Source: Polyangium jinanense
GTDB lineage: Bacteria; Myxococcota; Polyangia; Polyangiales; Polyangiaceae
Assembly (NCBI RefSeq): GCF_028435365.1
Contig: NZ_JAGTJJ010000003.1
Location: 1 to 64,000, forward strand
Direction: 5' to 3'
Length of the DNA stretch: 64,000 nt
In this document: positions 41,687 to 51,557 of the stretch, piece after piece
Layout: the number at the start of each line of letters is the position of its first letter
Position numbering within the stretch: position 1 is the first letter of the stretch
Made by a program: the position numbers and the translations under genes
Notes under the pieces: model-generated
Databases searched by the model: none
Told to the model about the DNA's origin: nothing
What the model saw: only the letters and a program-made list of their open reading frames with translations

Positions 41687-44089
41687 TTACAGATCCAGAT
41701 CCAGATCGCCGAGGTCGTCCTGAAGAGCCGCGAGCTCGGCGTCGTCCACCTTGGTCTCGATCGCCCGGAGAATTTCTTTTTCGCTGCCGCCCCAGAGCTC
41801 CGCGAGCAGGGCCGCGATCTTTCGCGCCTCGCTCGTCTCGAACGAGCCGAACGCGCGGCGGAGCGCGACGACGGCGCGCCGGAAATCGTCGTGGTCCATC
41901 GCCTCGACGAACGTGCTCATGGCGGCCCAGAGCGAGCGGCGTGAGAGCAATGCATACCGGTTGCGCGTGGCGAGCCCCTCGAAAAAGCCCGCACCTTCGC
42001 TCGGCGAGACACCGGGGCAGATGCGGCGCGAGATGCGGCGGTCGAGGACGTCGTCCTTGAGGATGCCGCGTTCGAGGAGAATCGCGCTTGCGACGCCCGC
42101 GACGTGCGCCGAGGCGACGTCGTCGTCGGCGATCGCGTCGAGCACGCTCGCGAAACGGTCGACGTCGAGTTTGTCGGGGAACATGTGCCCCACGCGATGC
42201 AGGTGTCCGAGCGCGACGCCGACGTTCCGCGAGGCCTCCTCGTTGCAGCGCGAGGCCTCCGGCGCGAGGAGCGCACCACGCAAGAAAAGCTGGGCTACGA
42301 GCGGTTCGAGCGGCGCGACGTCGATTTTGCGTACGTCCTTGTACGCGACGAGGTGGCTCAATTCGAGGGCGGCACCCGCCACGGCCACGAAATCACCGTC
42401 GTCGACCGCGAGCGTCGAGACGCGGGCGAGCGCCGCTGCCGTCGCGTCCGAGAGGTCGCATTCGACGCTCCTCCGTGCGAGGTTCGCCGCGGCGTGCACG
42501 TTCGCGGCTGCTTCGAGCGCCTCGCCGATGGAGCGCGCCGCGGCGATCTCGATCGTATCGCCCCGGAGGGCGTTCTCGACGAGCTGGATCTCGCAATCGG
42601 GTGTCCAGCGGGCGCCCCAGACTTCCTTGTACGTGCTTTGCGCCCGGTCCTCCTCGCTCGTCCGATTCGCCGCGAATCCGATGCCGAGCACGGTGAGCCG
42701 GTGCAGGAAGATGGAACGATTCCGATCCCGGTAGGCCGCATCCTCCGATTTCGCGAAGCGATCCTGCCGGAGGTCGAGCCAATCCTTGCTCGTCGACCCT
42801 TTGATGATCTGTTCCTTGTCCTTGAGGTATTCCTCCAGGCGCAGATCCTTCACCCAGCGATAAAAATCGTCCTGGATCGACGTGCGCAAGACGCCCGGAG
42901 GCACCTTGCCGAGCGCGTCGCCCACCGCGACGTCGTGGATGAAACGCGCGACGTTGAGGGGTTCGCCCTGGCCGAGGCACGTCGCCGCTGCGTCTTCGAG
43001 GTCGCGCAGCGTGGGTGCGTGCGCGTCGCGCAGCGAGGCCATGCCCTCGGCAAGCCGCACGGCTTCGATGACTTCCGCGCTCGATCGCACCATGCCCGCC
43101 TTGCGCAGCTTCCCTGCGACCTCAGCGAGAAAGCGCGTCCCGAGCCGCGCCGTCGAGCCCGCTTGGGCCTCTTCGTAAAGCGCCTGGAAATACCCGGGCG
43201 CCTTGTTGCCCGCGCCGTATCCTGATTGCGAGCTCAATCGAAAGAAGCTGTACGGCATCAGCGTGCGCGTGACCGGTACAGTTTGGAGTTTTTCGATTTC
43301 CTCGTCGGTCATGGCCGGCTCTTCGGCGACGAGCACCGGCGCGTGATAGGCGCCGCAGATGACGACGATCCGGTCGGGGTCGTGCCCTTCCGCGATCGTG
43401 TCGCGGATTCGCCGACGCATGAACGCTTCGCGCAAGAGCGTCTCTTCGCGCCGCCGCGGCGACTCGTACTCGAGCGCGCGGAGCTCGCGGCCGAGTTCGA
43501 AGATGCTCAGGCGATAGGAATCCGGCGACATCGAGTGCTCGAAATGGCGCTCCCACCAGGTGTCGTGGTCCGGATCGCCCGAGAGCTCTGCGATCGCCTC
43601 GTAGGGATCACCGAGGTAGCGCTGGGTGTCCGTCTCTTGTTTTTCGTCTGCCTCTTCGGATTCGTCCTCGTCTTCGTGCGCATGCTCTGGCGCGGGCTCG
43701 CTGCGGGCGAGGTAAACCGAGGCGGCGAGGTCGATGAAGCGGGCCACCCGTTTTTTCTGGAGCGCCCAGCGAAGCGCGACCCACTCGGGCGAATAAGCGG
43801 CGAGGGGGAAAAGAACGGAGCGGACGGGCCGCTCTTGCGTGAACGCGAGCAGCGCGACCGGGGGCGTCGTACGTTTGTCGAGGAGGTGCGCGATCTCATC
43901 GGTCGCGTCGCTCGGGCCCTCGACGAGCACGGCCGTGGGATCAACCTCGTCGAGGAATCGCTCGACGTGCCAGGCGCCCATCGGCGACAGGTGGCGTACG
44001 CCGAAGATACGCGCGAGCGGCCCCGTGGTGGGCGGGGTTTTTCCCGGCACCACGGCCTTTGCCCCGGGGTTTGCCTTCCTCGCCGCCAT
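41687..44089 (-). CDS. DUF5682 family protein (YehM-like)
   Basis: 800 aa, soluble. Opening IFGVRHLSPMGAWHVERFLDEVDP and VLVEGPSDATDEI are the family hallmark; mid-chain ICGAYHAPVL follows. The first ~280 residues resemble a TraB/Tiki-like fold with conserved GVRHLSP, EGP and GAYHAP motifs; the rest is alpha-helical. An acidic stretch (EDEDESEEADEKQE) interrupts near residue 155. Six bases separate it from the MoxR gene upstream. The molecular function is not established; the constant presence beside MoxR and VWA suggests it is part of the same complex. Confidence 0.9.
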   Translation of the reverse strand: MAARKANPGAKAVVPGKTPPTTGPLARIFGVRHLSPMGAWHVERFLDEVDPTAVLVEGPSDATDEIAHLLDKRTTPPVALLAFTQERPVRSVLFPLAAYSPEWVALRWALQKKRVARFIDLAASVYLARSEPAPEHAHEDEDESEEADEKQETDTQRYLGDPYEAIAELSGDPDHDTWWERHFEHSMSPDSYRLSIFELGRELRALEYESPRRREETLLREAFMRRRIRDTIAEGHDPDRIVVICGAYHAPVLVAEEPAMTDEEIEKLQTVPVTRTLMPYSFFRLSSQSGYGAGNKAPGYFQALYEEAQAGSTARLGTRFLAEVAGKLRKAGMVRSSAEVIEAVRLAEGMASLRDAHAPTLRDLEDAAATCLGQGEPLNVARFIHDVAVGDALGKVPPGVLRTSIQDDFYRWVKDLRLEEYLKDKEQIIKGSTSKDWLDLRQDRFAKSEDAAYRDRNRSIFLHRLTVLGIGFAANRTSEEDRAQSTYKEVWGARWTPDCEIQLVENALRGDTIEIAAARSIGEALEAAANVHAAANLARRSVECDLSDATAAALARVSTLAVDDGDFVAVAGAALELSHLVAYKDVRKIDVAPLEPLVAQLFLRGALLAPEASRCNEEASRNVGVALGHLHRVGHMFPDKLDVDRFASVLDAIADDDVASAHVAGVASAILLERGILKDDVLDRRISRRICPGVSPSEGAGFFEGLATRNRYALLSRRSLWAAMSTFVEAMDHDDFRRAVVALRRAFGSFETSEARKIAALLAELWGGSEKEILRAIETKVDDAELAALQDDLGDLDLDL

Positions 44090-44095
44090 GGCTGC

Positions 44096-45226
44096 CTACA
44101 CGAGCTCCTTGCAGGCCGTATAAAGCGGCTCCCAGGCGCCGCCGCGCTTCTTCATGACGTTCTCGAGGTACTCGACGAACACCGCCTCGTCCTTCGAATC
44201 CTCCTTGACGACCGCGCCGAGCAGGCCCGCGGCGAGGTCGCGGTCGCTCACGCGGCCGGTGCCGAAATGGCCGGCGAGGGCCATTCCATTGCCGAGCACC
44301 GAAATGGCCTCGGCCGTGGAGAGGACGCCTGAGGGGCTCTTGAGTTTTTGCTTGCCGTCGATCGTCTGGCCCCGACGGAGCTCCTGGAAGACCTGCACCA
44401 CGCGGCGCACGGCCTCCTCGGCCGGGGGCGCCGCAGGCAATTGGAGGCTCGATCCGATCTCGCGCACGCGGCGCGCCACGATCGCGACCTCGGTGTCGAT
44501 GTCGCTCGGCACGGGGAGCACGACAATGTTGAAGCGGCGCTTCAAGGCGGCGCTCATGTCGTTGACGCCGCGGTCGCGGGTGTTCGCCGTGGCAATGACG
44601 TTGAAGCCGCGCTTCGCTTGCACGTGCAAGCCGAGCTCGGGTACGGCGAGGACCTTCTCGCTGAGGAGCGTGATCAACGCGTCCTGCACCTCCGAGGGGC
44701 ACCGCGTGATCTCTTCGAATCGGACGAGCCTGCCCGCTTCGAGCGCGCGGTGAATGGGCGAGGGCACGAGCGCCTTCGGGCTCGGCCCTTCCGCAAGCAA
44801 GAGCGCGTAATTCCACGTGTAACGAATCTGCTCCTCGGTGGTGCCCGCCGTGCCCTGGACGAGGAGCTGCGAATCATTGCAGATGGCCGCCGCGAGGTGC
44901 TCCGAGAGCCAGCTCTTCGCCGTGCCCGGCTCGCCGATGAGCAGAAGCGCGCGGTCGGTGGCGAGCGTGGCGATCGCGATCTCCACGATGCGCGGCGCGC
45001 CCACGTATTTCGGCGTGATGTTCACGTCGCCGACCTTGCCGCCCATGATGTAGAGGAGCACGGCTTTCGGCGAGAGCCGCCAGCCCGCGGGTTTTTCGAA
45101 TTTGTCGGCCGCCGCGATGGCTTCGAGCTCGCTCGCATACAGCCGCTCCGCCGGCTCGCGGAGGACATCCGATTTCACAGAGCCCTCGCCGCCGTCCGCC
45201 TTCTGGGTGTCCTTCTTCGTCGCCAT
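44096..45226 (-). CDS. MoxR-family AAA+ ATPase (YehL-like)
   Basis: 376 aa. Walker A GEPGTAKS near residue 97, Walker-B-like VRFEEI near 160, sensor-1 VIATANTRDRG near 210, and arginine-finger region LKRRFN. The Walker B has Glu-Glu where Asp-Glu is usual. Before the ATPase is an ~60-residue N-terminal extension. MoxR ATPases act with VWA partners to remodel or metallate proteins; the partner here is the VWA protein two genes downstream. Preceded by the HEAT gene (48 bases). Confidence 0.95.
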   Translation of the reverse strand: MATKKDTQKADGGEGSVKSDVLREPAERLYASELEAIAAADKFEKPAGWRLSPKAVLLYIMGGKVGDVNITPKYVGAPRIVEIAIATLATDRALLLIGEPGTAKSWLSEHLAAAICNDSQLLVQGTAGTTEEQIRYTWNYALLLAEGPSPKALVPSPIHRALEAGRLVRFEEITRCPSEVQDALITLLSEKVLAVPELGLHVQAKRGFNVIATANTRDRGVNDMSAALKRRFNIVVLPVPSDIDTEVAIVARRVREIGSSLQLPAAPPAEEAVRRVVQVFQELRRGQTIDGKQKLKSPSGVLSTAEAISVLGNGMALAGHFGTGRVSDRDLAAGLLGAVVKEDSKDEAVFVEYLENVMKKRGGAWEPLYTACKELV

Positions 45227-45274
45227 GCTCTTGTCCCCGACCGTGCGTTCGATGGAAATACGTGGTTTGTCGTG

Positions 45275-47155
45275 TCAATCGACCGTGGGCGCCGCTGTTC
45301 GAGCTCGTTCGAGGAAGCGCAGGCATTCCTCGAAGGGCGCCGCTTCGGCGCGCGAGAGGCGCTTCCTCTTTTGCTTCGCGTCGAGCCAGCTCCGGAGCAT
45401 CGGGGCCAGGGCCGGATCGTCGTACGCGGTCATGACGTTGCACGCGCGGCCATAGTCGTAGCCGCCGCGCAGAGGCTCGAGCAGTCGCAAGAACGCGTGC
45501 AGGATGCGCGGGTCGCGCTGCTTGCCGAGGCATTCGAAGACGAGCAGGGCCTCCTCGCTCGACAAACCCTCCTCGCGCGAGACCGAGAGCGCGTCCCCGA
45601 GCGTCTTCGGCGAGCGCGCATGCACGAGGAGGGTGAGCGCGGAGATCCGCAGGCTCTTGTTCCCGAGCATGGCGACCCCGAGATCGACCCAGCGCTCGTC
45701 GTTGCGGATCTTCTGGGTGGCCTCGGCGGATTCCCCATTGCCCGGTGTGCCGTCGTCCCCCTCTTCGAGATCCACGAAATGGTTTGCGACACGCGCGAGG
45801 ATACGCTCCGCGAGGTCGAGGCCCTTTTTCTGCGCGAGCGCCAGAGGCTCGAAGAAACGCGCGAGGCGGTCGTGGGCCTTCGCCGGATCGAGGGCGATGA
45901 CGCCACCGACGAAATCGTCCTTCGTGGTGTCGGGCGCGTCGTAGAGCGACGGCATGAGCTCTTCCCATGCGCCCGGAAAACCGATGCGGAGCAGCGCGCG
46001 CGCCGCGGCGTCGCGCACCTCCTTGACCTTGTGCTGGCGGAACGCTTCGAGCACGAGGTTCGCCCCCTCGTCCGTGCCCCGCGCCGTGAGGAGGTCGACG
46101 AGATCGACGAGGTATTCGACCTGGTTTGTATGCGCCTTCTGCTCCTTCGCGGCCGCGTCCTTTTCTTCTTTCGTCGTGGCCTTCTTGATGCGGTAATGGC
46201 CGAGCTCGCGGAGCTCGGGCGAAAAGAGCGCGATGATCCGCTCGTTCGCGCGCGGGTGCTTGCTCGCGGCGAGCGAGATCTCGGCCGCCGAGCGCAATTC
46301 GGCCGTGCCTCCGAAGGCGCGGAGGAGCACGTCGAGCGCCTCGTCGCTCGGAGCCCCGGCGAGCGCATGCACGGCCGCGACGCGCACGTCCTTCGAGCGA
46401 TCCTTTTCCGAAAGCACGAGCGCGATGGGCTCGGCGGCGAGGGGGTCGATCCGGCCGAGCTCGGCGATCGCCGCGGCGCGGATGTCCGGAACGCCTTTTT
46501 CGACGGCCTCGCGGAGAAGGTCCGTGGCCTTCGCTCCCTCGATCCGCGCAATGGCGCGAAGGAGCCGCACGTCGAGCGCGCGGCCCTTCTCGAGGTCGAG
46601 GTGTTTTTGAAGGCTGGGCACGATCGCCTCGCCGAGCGCCGGCACGAGGTATTGCACGACCACCTCGGCGATGGCGCCGTCCGAGAGCGCCGGAACGACG
46701 AGCGGCAGGAGGCGCAGGTCCCGCGCCGCGCCGCGGTCCGACATCGCGTAATCGCGAATGATGCGGGAGCGCTGCCGCGCATCCGGGGCGTTCGTCAGGG
46801 CGCCGACGAGCGTATTGAGCTCCGTGGGCGTGAGCGGCGTGCCGATTTTCCGCGTCGGCGTGAGCGGCGTGAGGTCGCCGTTCGCCTCGGGCAGGGCCGG
46901 CGTCGCCTGCGCCCCGCGCACCTGCGCCATGAGCGAGGCGAGCGCGAGGAGCTCGGAGGCCGCGGCCTTGCCCGTGGCATTCTGGAGTTTTTCGATCTGC
47001 TCTGTGACCTTGCCGAGCGCGGGCGCGCGCGCGGCGAGCGGGGCGAGCGTGTCCCGCGCGGCGGCGAGGTTCGGGTCTGTCCGGGCAATCTGCGCGCCGG
47101 CGAAGAGCCAGCGGTCGACGTCGCGGTCGAGCTGCTTCAGGGTATCCTTGGCCAT
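45275..47155 (-). CDS. HEAT-repeat scaffold protein in MoxR/VWA operon
   Basis: 626 aa of alpha-helical repeats after a ~130-residue helical N-terminus. Repeats are recognisable as LDVRLLRAIARIEGA, DIRAAAIAELGRIDP, DVRVAAVHALAGAP, EVRDAAARALLRIG. HEAT arrays serve as scaffolds. A charged spacer (KKATTKEEKDAAAKEQKA) lies near residue 325. It sits between the SWIM and MoxR genes with gaps of 19 and 48 bases. A HEAT gene is not part of the enterobacterial yeh set as I know it, so this is an added component. Confidence 0.9.
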   Translation of the reverse strand: MAKDTLKQLDRDVDRWLFAGAQIARTDPNLAAARDTLAPLAARAPALGKVTEQIEKLQNATGKAAASELLALASLMAQVRGAQATPALPEANGDLTPLTPTRKIGTPLTPTELNTLVGALTNAPDARQRSRIIRDYAMSDRGAARDLRLLPLVVPALSDGAIAEVVVQYLVPALGEAIVPSLQKHLDLEKGRALDVRLLRAIARIEGAKATDLLREAVEKGVPDIRAAAIAELGRIDPLAAEPIALVLSEKDRSKDVRVAAVHALAGAPSDEALDVLLRAFGGTAELRSAAEISLAASKHPRANERIIALFSPELRELGHYRIKKATTKEEKDAAAKEQKAHTNQVEYLVDLVDLLTARGTDEGANLVLEAFRQHKVKEVRDAAARALLRIGFPGAWEELMPSLYDAPDTTKDDFVGGVIALDPAKAHDRLARFFEPLALAQKKGLDLAERILARVANHFVDLEEGDDGTPGNGESAEATQKIRNDERWVDLGVAMLGNKSLRISALTLLVHARSPKTLGDALSVSREEGLSSEEALLVFECLGKQRDPRILHAFLRLLEPLRGGYDYGRACNVMTAYDDPALAPMLRSWLDAKQKRKRLSRAEAAPFEECLRFLERARTAAPTVD

Positions 47156-47174
47156 CGTCGTGCTTCCTCTTCGA

Positions 47175-48680
47175 TCAAGCGCGGAGGCGCAGGTGTTCGT
47201 CGCCCACGAAGAGCGCGAGCGGATCGCCGTAGATGGCGCGCCTGAGGAGGTCGTAATAAAGGCGGACCGCGAGCGTTCCCGGGCCGAACGCCGCCGCCGC
47301 GTGGCGGAGCGCGTCGGTGCTCGGGAGCCTGCCGTCGTTCATGTTGCGGAGGACGAGCCGCATGCCCGCCTCGTCCTCGACCACGAGCTCGCCCGCCACG
47401 TCGCCGAATTTCTTCGCCGCGACCAGGAACACCGCGTCGAGCGGGTGAAGCGGGTTCTTGAGCTGATTGCGCATCGCCCGCAGCACCGGGTCGAGGGGTT
47501 TTCCGTGACGGTGCACGGCCTCGTAATCGGCCGCCTCGCGCGGCCGCTCGCGGATCACGCCTTCGGTCTTTTCGTCCCAGCGGACGCGGCGATTGACGAG
47601 GTCGCCCGGATACAGCGCAGCGTCCGCGATTTCGAGCGTGCCCAGGCGCGAGGACCGGAGCTTCGTGAAGGGCAGGGTGTGAAACGGGAGCGAGGTCACC
47701 TCGCAGACGACCGAGCCGTCGTCGAGGTCGACCAGAAAACCGATCGCCGTGGCAAACTGGGTGATTTCGTCGTCGGAGCGCTCGTGCGCGAGCTCCAAGA
47801 ACCTTCGATTCTTGACCCAGTAGCCGGCTTCCCGGAGCTCGGGCAATCGCCAGGCCTTGCCGAGGATCGATTCGAGCTGCGCGTCGGCCTCGCTCTGCGT
47901 CGTGCCCTCCTCGACGAATTTGCCCTCGAGCGCCTTTTTCCCGCGGCGAACCGTGGTGTAAAGTTGCGTGAGCGTGAACGCGATGCGCGCCTCCTGCGCC
48001 TCGCCGAGGCCCCGCGCCACGTCCCGCACGCCGGGGGCGTCGTCGTCGTCCTCGTCGCCGAGCCATTCGCCGGACACGTACGACGCGAGGCGCGTGAGCA
48101 CACCGGCCGTGCGCTTCATGTCCGCGTCGGCCATGCGCTTCGCCTGGTGCTCGATCGCCTCGATGCTCTTTCCGGAGAGGCCGCCGAGGCCGCCCGAGAC
48201 GAGGTCGACGAGGAACGTCTCCAGGGTATCGAGGGCGTCGCTTTGCTCCTTGGCCTTCTTGGCGAGCGCGGTCTTGTTGACGCGCGGGGCCGCGGCCGCC
48301 GCGGCCGGCTTCTTTTCGGCGGCGGCTTTCTGGGCCTGCTTTTCGCGTTTCTGGACGAGGTCCTTCGGCGGCTCCTCGACGGGGAAGAGCGCGCCTTTTT
48401 GCGCGTATGCGAGCAGGAGCGCGACGCCGTGCTTGCAAGGGAAGAGGCGCGAAGGGCAGGTGCAGCGGACGGTGGGTTTGTCCGTTCCGGTCGCGAGGTC
48501 CATGGAGACCGCATAAGGCGAGCTGCCAGAGCCGTCGCAGTGGCCGAAGGCGAGGGTCCCATCGTCGTTCTTGGCGAGCTTCTTCAGCGCGCCTTTCCGC
48601 AAGAGCGACTTCGCGTCGAGGAGCACCTTCTCGTTCGGCGCCCACTCGGCGATCGATTGCTCGGTGACGACCACAGCCAT
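47175..48680 (-). CDS. SWIM zinc-finger protein (YehQ-like)
   Basis: 501 aa. The SWIM pattern CxC...CxH is at residues ~70-83 (RCTCPSRLFPCKHG), which binds zinc and often nucleic acid or protein. A following Ala/Lys-rich linker (~115-150) joins it to a large helical domain. First gene of the operon, so its start marks where transcription enters; 88 bases separate it from the WD40 gene upstream. SWIM proteins recur beside MoxR/VWA genes; the function is not known. Confidence 0.92.
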   Translation of the reverse strand: MAVVVTEQSIAEWAPNEKVLLDAKSLLRKGALKKLAKNDDGTLAFGHCDGSGSSPYAVSMDLATGTDKPTVRCTCPSRLFPCKHGVALLLAYAQKGALFPVEEPPKDLVQKREKQAQKAAAEKKPAAAAAAPRVNKTALAKKAKEQSDALDTLETFLVDLVSGGLGGLSGKSIEAIEHQAKRMADADMKRTAGVLTRLASYVSGEWLGDEDDDDAPGVRDVARGLGEAQEARIAFTLTQLYTTVRRGKKALEGKFVEEGTTQSEADAQLESILGKAWRLPELREAGYWVKNRRFLELAHERSDDEITQFATAIGFLVDLDDGSVVCEVTSLPFHTLPFTKLRSSRLGTLEIADAALYPGDLVNRRVRWDEKTEGVIRERPREAADYEAVHRHGKPLDPVLRAMRNQLKNPLHPLDAVFLVAAKKFGDVAGELVVEDEAGMRLVLRNMNDGRLPSTDALRHAAAAFGPGTLAVRLYYDLLRRAIYGDPLALFVGDEHLRLRA

Positions 48681-48768
48681 GCATCGGACCGTACCAGAAG
48701 GACGCCGACGTGGGGAGGGGGAGTTTGGAGAGGTGTGACAGGAAAAGTCCGGGCCAGGACGAACCGGT

Positions 48769-51516
48769 TCAGGGGGCGCAACGCGGGGGAACGTCCTCGT
48801 GCGCGGGGTCGTCTCCGGCGGGCTTTCCGGCGAGGATCGTGGCGAGCAGGCCGCTCGTGAAGGCGCGCTCCTCGCAGAGGTCGAACGGCATTCCGAAGCG
48901 GCCGGCGCGGCACTGGAGGCGGGCGCGGGCGGCGCAGGGGTTTTTGCCGAGCAGATCGACGTGGCCTGCGCCGTCGAGCACGTGGGCGGCGTCCTCTTTG
49001 TCGAGGAAATGAATCGAGGCGGTCGGGCCCTTGCCCGTGGGGCTCTGGAAGTGCAGCGTGCCGTCGCTCCAGCCCGTGACGAGCCATTGGCCGTCGGGCG
49101 TGAAGGCCAGCGAAAAGAGGTTCGACGTCAGATTTTGCATGAGGTGCGCCTCGCCGGTCGCGACGTTCCAGAGCCGGAGGGGGTTGTCGAGCCCGCCCAC
49201 GGCGAGAAGCTTTCCGTCGGGGGAAAACGCGAGGTCCTCGATGGACCTCGTGGTGCCGGGCTTCGTGTCGGCGAACGTTTGGCGCGACGCACCCGTCGCC
49301 GTGTCCCATACCCGCGCGCTCTTGTCTTCTGAGCCCGAGGCGAGGAGTTTTCCATCGGGGGAGAACACGACCGCGGTTACGGCGTCGGTGTGCCCCGGCA
49401 AGCGGAGCTTTTCGGCGCCCGCGGCGACGTCCCAGAGTCGCACGGTTTTGTCGCTCGATCCGGAGGCGAGGTATTTTCCATCGGGTGAAAACGCGAGGTC
49501 CTGGATCGCGCCCGTATGCCCGAGGAGAGGGCGCGCCGGCGCGTTCGTCGTCGTGAGCGAGAAGAGGAGGATCGCGTCGCCCATGTCGACGGCGGCCCAC
49601 GAGCCATCGGGCGAAAGGGCGAAGGCCTGGGCGGGGTCTTTGAGTTTTTCCGCGCGGACCGTGGCGCCCGTCTGCGCGTTCCAGACGCGCATTCCATGGC
49701 CAGCCCCGCCGAGGAGCTTGCCGTCTCCCGAAAATGCGATGTTGCCTTGGTCGTCGGAGACCGACGAGGTGCGGTGCAGCGTTCCCTTTTCGAGGTCGAG
49801 CATCCGCAGCATGCCGTCCCACGGCAGCGCGGCGAGGGTTTTCCCGTCGGGGGAGATTGCAAAAGAGCTGATGCCCGGGTCCTGCAGGCCGATCCGCTTC
49901 ACGAGGGCGCCGCTCGTCGCGTCGACCACGCAGACCGGGCCGGGACTGCAGTCGACCGCGAGGCGGCGGCCGTCCGGCGAGAAGGCGACATCGCCGAAAT
50001 AGACGATCTCTTCGAGCTTCGTCCGGACAGACCCGGTTTTTGCATCCCACACGGAGATGCCGGCGAGGTTGTCCGCGGCGAGGAGGGAGCCATCCGGCGA
50101 GAGGGCGATCGTATGGGCGGGGTCCTCCGCGTCGACCTGGATCGTCTTTTTCAGGGCCCCGCTACGCGGGTCCCAGATCTGCACGCCGCCCTTGTCGGTG
50201 GCGACGGCGAAGGTCTTCCCATCACGCGAGAAGGCCGTCTGCCAGATCGGCCCACCTTTCCCCCCGAGGGTCGCGGTCACGCGGCGCTTTTCGATTTCCC
50301 AGAGGCGGACCTTGTCGTCGGTGAAGGGAATGGCGAGCGTCTTGCCGTCCGGCGAGAACGTCGCGCTGACGGGCCACGCCGGCTCGTCTTCGTCCTCGTA
50401 GGGCAAACCCCCCTTGATCGGGATCCGTGAAGAATACGGCGCGCTGACGTCGTGGATGAACGAGTTCTCGTTCTGGAGCGCGACGAGGCGCATGAGGTCG
50501 GGAGAAAATGCGGTGCCGTCGACGGTGGGGAGGTTCTGCAGCTCGCGCACGAGGAGCCGCGACGAGAGGTCCAGGAAAAAACCATTCGAAGAGGTCTTCA
50601 CGCCGAGGAGCTTGGCGTCGCTCGACAGAGCGATCGGATCGTTCCCCGAGATCCAGGGCACGTAGAGGTGAACATACTCGCGACCCGTCTCCGCCTCGAA
50701 GAGGGAGACCTCGATGTCGCCGCCAGCCGGCCCTTGCGAGAGCGCGAGGAACCGGCCGTCGCTCGACCAGTCGAGCGAGCTCACCGTGAGGTCGCGGTTT
50801 GGCAGGACGACCAAGGGCAGTCGTCGTTCGGTCTTGTAGAGCAGCCCGAAGGCGCGATCGAAGAGCTTCTGGGCCTCGGCCGCGTCGCCGAGCCTGCGCG
50901 TCACGAGGGCCGCGCCGAGCAGGGCCTGGCCATTCGGGTGCGCCGCGAAGGCGCCGAGATACGCCACGCGGGCGGCGCGGAGCGAGGCTTCGTCGCCCTT
51001 GGCCGCGAGCGCGTCGGCCTGCTCGACGAGCGGAAGCGTCACCTTCGTGATGTTCGGCGCGAGCAGGTTCTCGAGCTTCTTGTCGCCCTTCTCGGCCGCC
51101 GCGTGGGCCGACTCCGCGCGTTTTTTCATGGCGTCGCTCGCGCCGGGCATGCGGAGCAGCTTGTTCGTGAGGTCGTATGTGTACGAATAATCGTACAGCT
51201 CGACGGCGAGCTCGGCGCTCGTCGCCAGATCCTCGGCCAGCACCTCCGGGGCCGCGCTCGGGCAGAGCTCACGCACGCGCGCGAACACGCGCAGAGCGCG
51301 GTCGAGCTTTCCTTTGCCCAGCAGCGCGGGGACCTTCTTTCGCAGCGCGTCCGCGACCTCGCAAGGGTTCGCCGGAGGCGGCGGGCTCGGGGCGGGCTTG
51401 GCGACGGGCGATGGCGGCGCGGGCGGGGGTTGCGGCGGCGCGCTTCCGCAGGCGAGGAGCCCGAGGAGGGGTGCGGCAGGAAGAACCCCAAGGAAACGGA
51501 GCGAGCGGGCAAACAT
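48769..51516 (-). CDS. WD40-repeat lipoprotein
   Basis: 915 aa. A lipoprotein signal ends GLLACGS near residue 23, followed by a Pro-rich linker. Residues ~50-230 are helical, with TPR-like character. From ~235 the chain is filled with about 13 WD40 blades (FSPDGKTLAIPF, FSPDGKYLASGSSDKTVRLWD, FSPDGKLLASGSEDKSARVWD), enough for two propellers. Propellers of this size usually mount protein complexes. Location should be the periplasm or outer membrane. It reads in the same direction as the MoxR operon but is not tightly linked (88 bases), and follows the App1 gene by 41 bases. Confidence 0.93.
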   Translation of the reverse strand: MFARSLRFLGVLPAAPLLGLLACGSAPPQPPPAPPSPVAKPAPSPPPPANPCEVADALRKKVPALLGKGKLDRALRVFARVRELCPSAAPEVLAEDLATSAELAVELYDYSYTYDLTNKLLRMPGASDAMKKRAESAHAAAEKGDKKLENLLAPNITKVTLPLVEQADALAAKGDEASLRAARVAYLGAFAAHPNGQALLGAALVTRRLGDAAEAQKLFDRAFGLLYKTERRLPLVVLPNRDLTVSSLDWSSDGRFLALSQGPAGGDIEVSLFEAETGREYVHLYVPWISGNDPIALSSDAKLLGVKTSSNGFFLDLSSRLLVRELQNLPTVDGTAFSPDLMRLVALQNENSFIHDVSAPYSSRIPIKGGLPYEDEDEPAWPVSATFSPDGKTLAIPFTDDKVRLWEIEKRRVTATLGGKGGPIWQTAFSRDGKTFAVATDKGGVQIWDPRSGALKKTIQVDAEDPAHTIALSPDGSLLAADNLAGISVWDAKTGSVRTKLEEIVYFGDVAFSPDGRRLAVDCSPGPVCVVDATSGALVKRIGLQDPGISSFAISPDGKTLAALPWDGMLRMLDLEKGTLHRTSSVSDDQGNIAFSGDGKLLGGAGHGMRVWNAQTGATVRAEKLKDPAQAFALSPDGSWAAVDMGDAILLFSLTTTNAPARPLLGHTGAIQDLAFSPDGKYLASGSSDKTVRLWDVAAGAEKLRLPGHTDAVTAVVFSPDGKLLASGSEDKSARVWDTATGASRQTFADTKPGTTRSIEDLAFSPDGKLLAVGGLDNPLRLWNVATGEAHLMQNLTSNLFSLAFTPDGQWLVTGWSDGTLHFQSPTGKGPTASIHFLDKEDAAHVLDGAGHVDLLGKNPCAARARLQCRAGRFGMPFDLCEERAFTSGLLATILAGKPAGDDPAHEDVPPRCAP

Positions 51517-51557
51517 GCGTGGACGGTATCACGTCGGATCCGCGGCTCGCAATGCGG

